DNA of 64,000 bases from NCBI GenBank assembly GCA_050633525.1, contig JBOEGR010000018.1:151143-215142 (forward strand). The letters run 5' to 3'. A model generated the notes under the pieces. That model saw only the letters and a list, made by a program, of their open reading frames with translations. It ran no database searches and had not been told where the DNA came from. Numbering within the stretch: the stretch's first letter is position 1; each line of letters starts with the position of its first letter. Positions 62,513 to 64,000 of the stretch are shown here, one piece after another. The position numbers and the translations under genes are program-made. Source of the stretch: CANLBN01 sp050633525. GTDB lineage: Bacteria > Pseudomonadota > Gammaproteobacteria > Pseudomonadales > Cellvibrionaceae.

Positions 62513-63424
62513 CTATCTTTTTGGTAACAAGGGCAATGGATTGATTGGCTTACCATTCTTTCTAATCTGAAAGTGCAATCTAGGCTTACCTTTAACACCT
62601 ACCCCTGTCGAACCTATATCAGCTATACGCTGACCCGACTTAACAACATCGCCTTCCTTAACACGCAATCGATTATTGTGAGCATAAGCGCTTAAGTAAG
62701 TCTCGCTATGCTTGATAATCACTAACTTCCCATAAGCTCGCAGACCACCTCCGGCATACACAACCTTGCCTGACGCTGCTGCAATGACAGACTCCCCCTT
62801 TTTCCCATCGATATCAATACCCTTTTTCGCACCACTATTGGTGTAAAAGTTAGTAATTACTTTACCTTTAGCTGGCCAACGCCAAATAATTTTACCCTTG
62901 GCTAAAGGCTTAGATGTGTTATTAACCGCCTTAGTTGGTTTTTTTTCTGGACGAGCTACCTGTACTGGTGTTTTTGTTACAACACGAGGAGGGCTGACCG
63001 CTTGCTTCTCTTTCACTTTCGGTTTAGTGCTTGAAGGAGGAGTCACTATCACCTTCTTAGGCGCAGGTAAGGCTCTCACAACCACCTCGTTTGGTGGTGA
63101 TTGAACTCTCGTCTTATCCTCTAAGCGTATGATTTGTCCGGGAAAAATACCGTAACTAGAGTCAATACGATTCACTTTAGCCAAGCCCTTATAATCTAGA
63201 CCATAGCGCCACGCAATAGAGTAAAGCGTGTCGCCAGGAGCAACGATATGCTCTAAGACCTTAGTAGAAGGAGGCTGAGTACGAGATGAAATGGGTGCCT
63301 GAGAATAGCCCGAACTACAAGAATGAAGCAAAAACACAGCGATCAGAATTCCGATCACCCTAAATAAGCTTGGATAGTTGTGTAAATAAACTGTGGATAA
63401 AACTGTATTCTTTTTCGAGGTCAT
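62513..63424 (-). CDS. nlpD: Murein hydrolase activator NlpD
   Basis: The 303-residue outer membrane lipoprotein has a lipobox (VFLLHSCSS), a LysM domain (HIVAPGDTLYSIAWRYGLDYKGLAKVNRI onward), a Lys/Pro/Val-rich linker and a C-terminal M23 domain. The M23 metal motif is degenerate at the first site (KGIDIDG in place of HxGxD), as in NlpD proteins that activate the amidase AmiC rather than cleave peptidoglycan. It precedes rpoS in transcription, the standard nlpD-rpoS order. Confidence 0.95.
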   Translation of the reverse strand: MTSKKNTVLSTVYLHNYPSLFRVIGILIAVFLLHSCSSGYSQAPISSRTQPPSTKVLEHIVAPGDTLYSIAWRYGLDYKGLAKVNRIDSSYGIFPGQIIRLEDKTRVQSPPNEVVVRALPAPKKVIVTPPSSTKPKVKEKQAVSPPRVVTKTPVQVARPEKKPTKAVNNTSKPLAKGKIIWRWPAKGKVITNFYTNSGAKKGIDIDGKKGESVIAAASGKVVYAGGGLRAYGKLVIIKHSETYLSAYAHNNRLRVKEGDVVKSGQRIADIGSTGVGVKGKPRLHFQIRKNGKPINPLPLLPKR

Positions 63425-63556
63425 TTTTCACTCACATTTATAACTATTAGTTATCAATTTGGGTAATTTATGCAAAATGACTCTAAATTTTTTATAAGAA
63501 AAGGCTGTTTTCATGATTGATTTGGCCTTGTTTCCGAGATCTAGTTCCGTAGTAAT

Positions 63557-64000
63557 CTATTTAGCATCGGATTTACCTATTCGTTCTAGTAATAAAACCA
63601 ACACTAAACCAAACAAAACGCACAGTAAGGCCATAGCAAATTGTGAAGGCTCGCCACTCAACTCTGCATAATGGGAGGGGCTCACATTAGCCTGTACTAA
63701 TGGGATAATATCACCATGTCGATCAACCGTCGTTTCAAGCACTTCTTTCCAAGGCCAAAGAACTTTTAGCGAGCCTATCAGAAAACCTGTTAATAAAGCA
63801 TACATAACTGACTCATATCGAGTTAAGAGCCAACTTAACAAGTGACTAAAACCTAATAAACCAACAATACAGCCGAGAACAAAGCTCAGTAGTAACATAA
63901 TATTCAATGTCTGTAATGCTTCGATAAAGACTTTATACATCCCCATTAAAAGCAAAATAAAGCTACCAGATATACCCGGTAAAATCATAGCGCAAATGGC
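63557..64000 (-). CDS. DUF368 membrane protein, C-terminal part (cut by window edge)
   Basis: The open frame continues to base 64000 (AICAMILPGISGSFILLLMG), so the true start lies outside. The PGISGS motif and the multi-helix pattern are typical of DUF368, a family recently linked to undecaprenyl-phosphate translocation across the membrane. The visible 147 residues cover about four helices and a short C-terminal tail. The 132-bp gap to nlpD has no feature that I could support. Confidence 0.88.
   Translation of the reverse strand, partial: AICAMILPGISGSFILLLMGMYKVFIEALQTLNIMLLLSFVLGCIVGLLGFSHLLSWLLTRYESVMYALLTGFLIGSLKVLWPWKEVLETTVDRHGDIIPLVQANVSPSHYAELSGEPSQFAMALLCVLFGLVLVLLLERIGKSDAK

Overview
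The window is chromosomal DNA from a gammaproteobacterium, most likely a marine Pseudomonadales/Cellvibrionales-type organism. This rests on gene identities and order, not on any search. The backbone is the conserved set alaS, recX, recA, pncC (cinA C-terminal domain), mutS, fdxA, rpoS, nlpD. As in Pseudomonas, the fdxA-rpoS gap holds a candidate Rsm/Csr-type regulatory RNA. The DNA is moderately AT-rich, with AT-richer stretches in the polysaccharide genes and in one binding-protein gene (58572-59420).

Layout. (1) 1-2612, minus strand: partial alaS, hinT, a Trm112-like protein and an M23 peptidase. (2) 2653-13887, minus strand: a type I secretion operon (ABC transporter, HlyD-type adaptor, TolC-type outer membrane protein) ending in a 1992-residue LapA-like RTX adhesin. 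The adhesin carries an N-terminal retention module, a TAAG motif and six 96-residue repeats. (3) 14461-28614, minus strand: a B12 import, salvage and nucleotide-loop assembly operon under one cobalamin riboswitch (btuB-cobO-cbiZ-cobQ-btuC-btuD-cobU-cobT-cobC-cobS-cbiB-cobD-btuF). A 313-bp MITE-like element sits exactly in the btuC/btuD junction. (4) 28654-32355, minus strand: recX, recA with a LexA-type operator, pncC, and a receiver-GGDEF diguanylate cyclase. (5) mutS on the plus strand. (6) 35444-54985: an exopolysaccharide locus with a Wzc-type kinase on the plus strand. On the minus strand are Wzx, Wzy, five glycosyltransferases, an epimerase, a deacetylase, two acyltransferases, an adenylation enzyme fused to a carrier domain, a LamG-VanZ protein and a beta-helix lipoprotein. 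(7) fdxA, then a plus-strand module 55888-60838: response regulator, TonB-dependent receptor, periplasmic binding protein and histidine kinase. (8) The candidate sRNA, then rpoS, nlpD and a partial DUF368 membrane protein on the minus strand.

How it works together. Much of the accessory content points to surface attachment and biofilm: a giant adhesin with its exporter, a diguanylate cyclase, an exopolysaccharide locus, RpoS and a possible CsrA/RsmA-sequestering RNA. The B12 operon would capture external corrinoids, remodel them through CbiZ and rebuild the nucleotide loop. The most unusual items are the MITE insertion that recreates the btuC/btuD stop-start overlap, the GGA-rich RNA beside rpoS, the receptor-binding protein-kinase-regulator module, and in-frame 15/24-bp minisatellites in consecutive genes.
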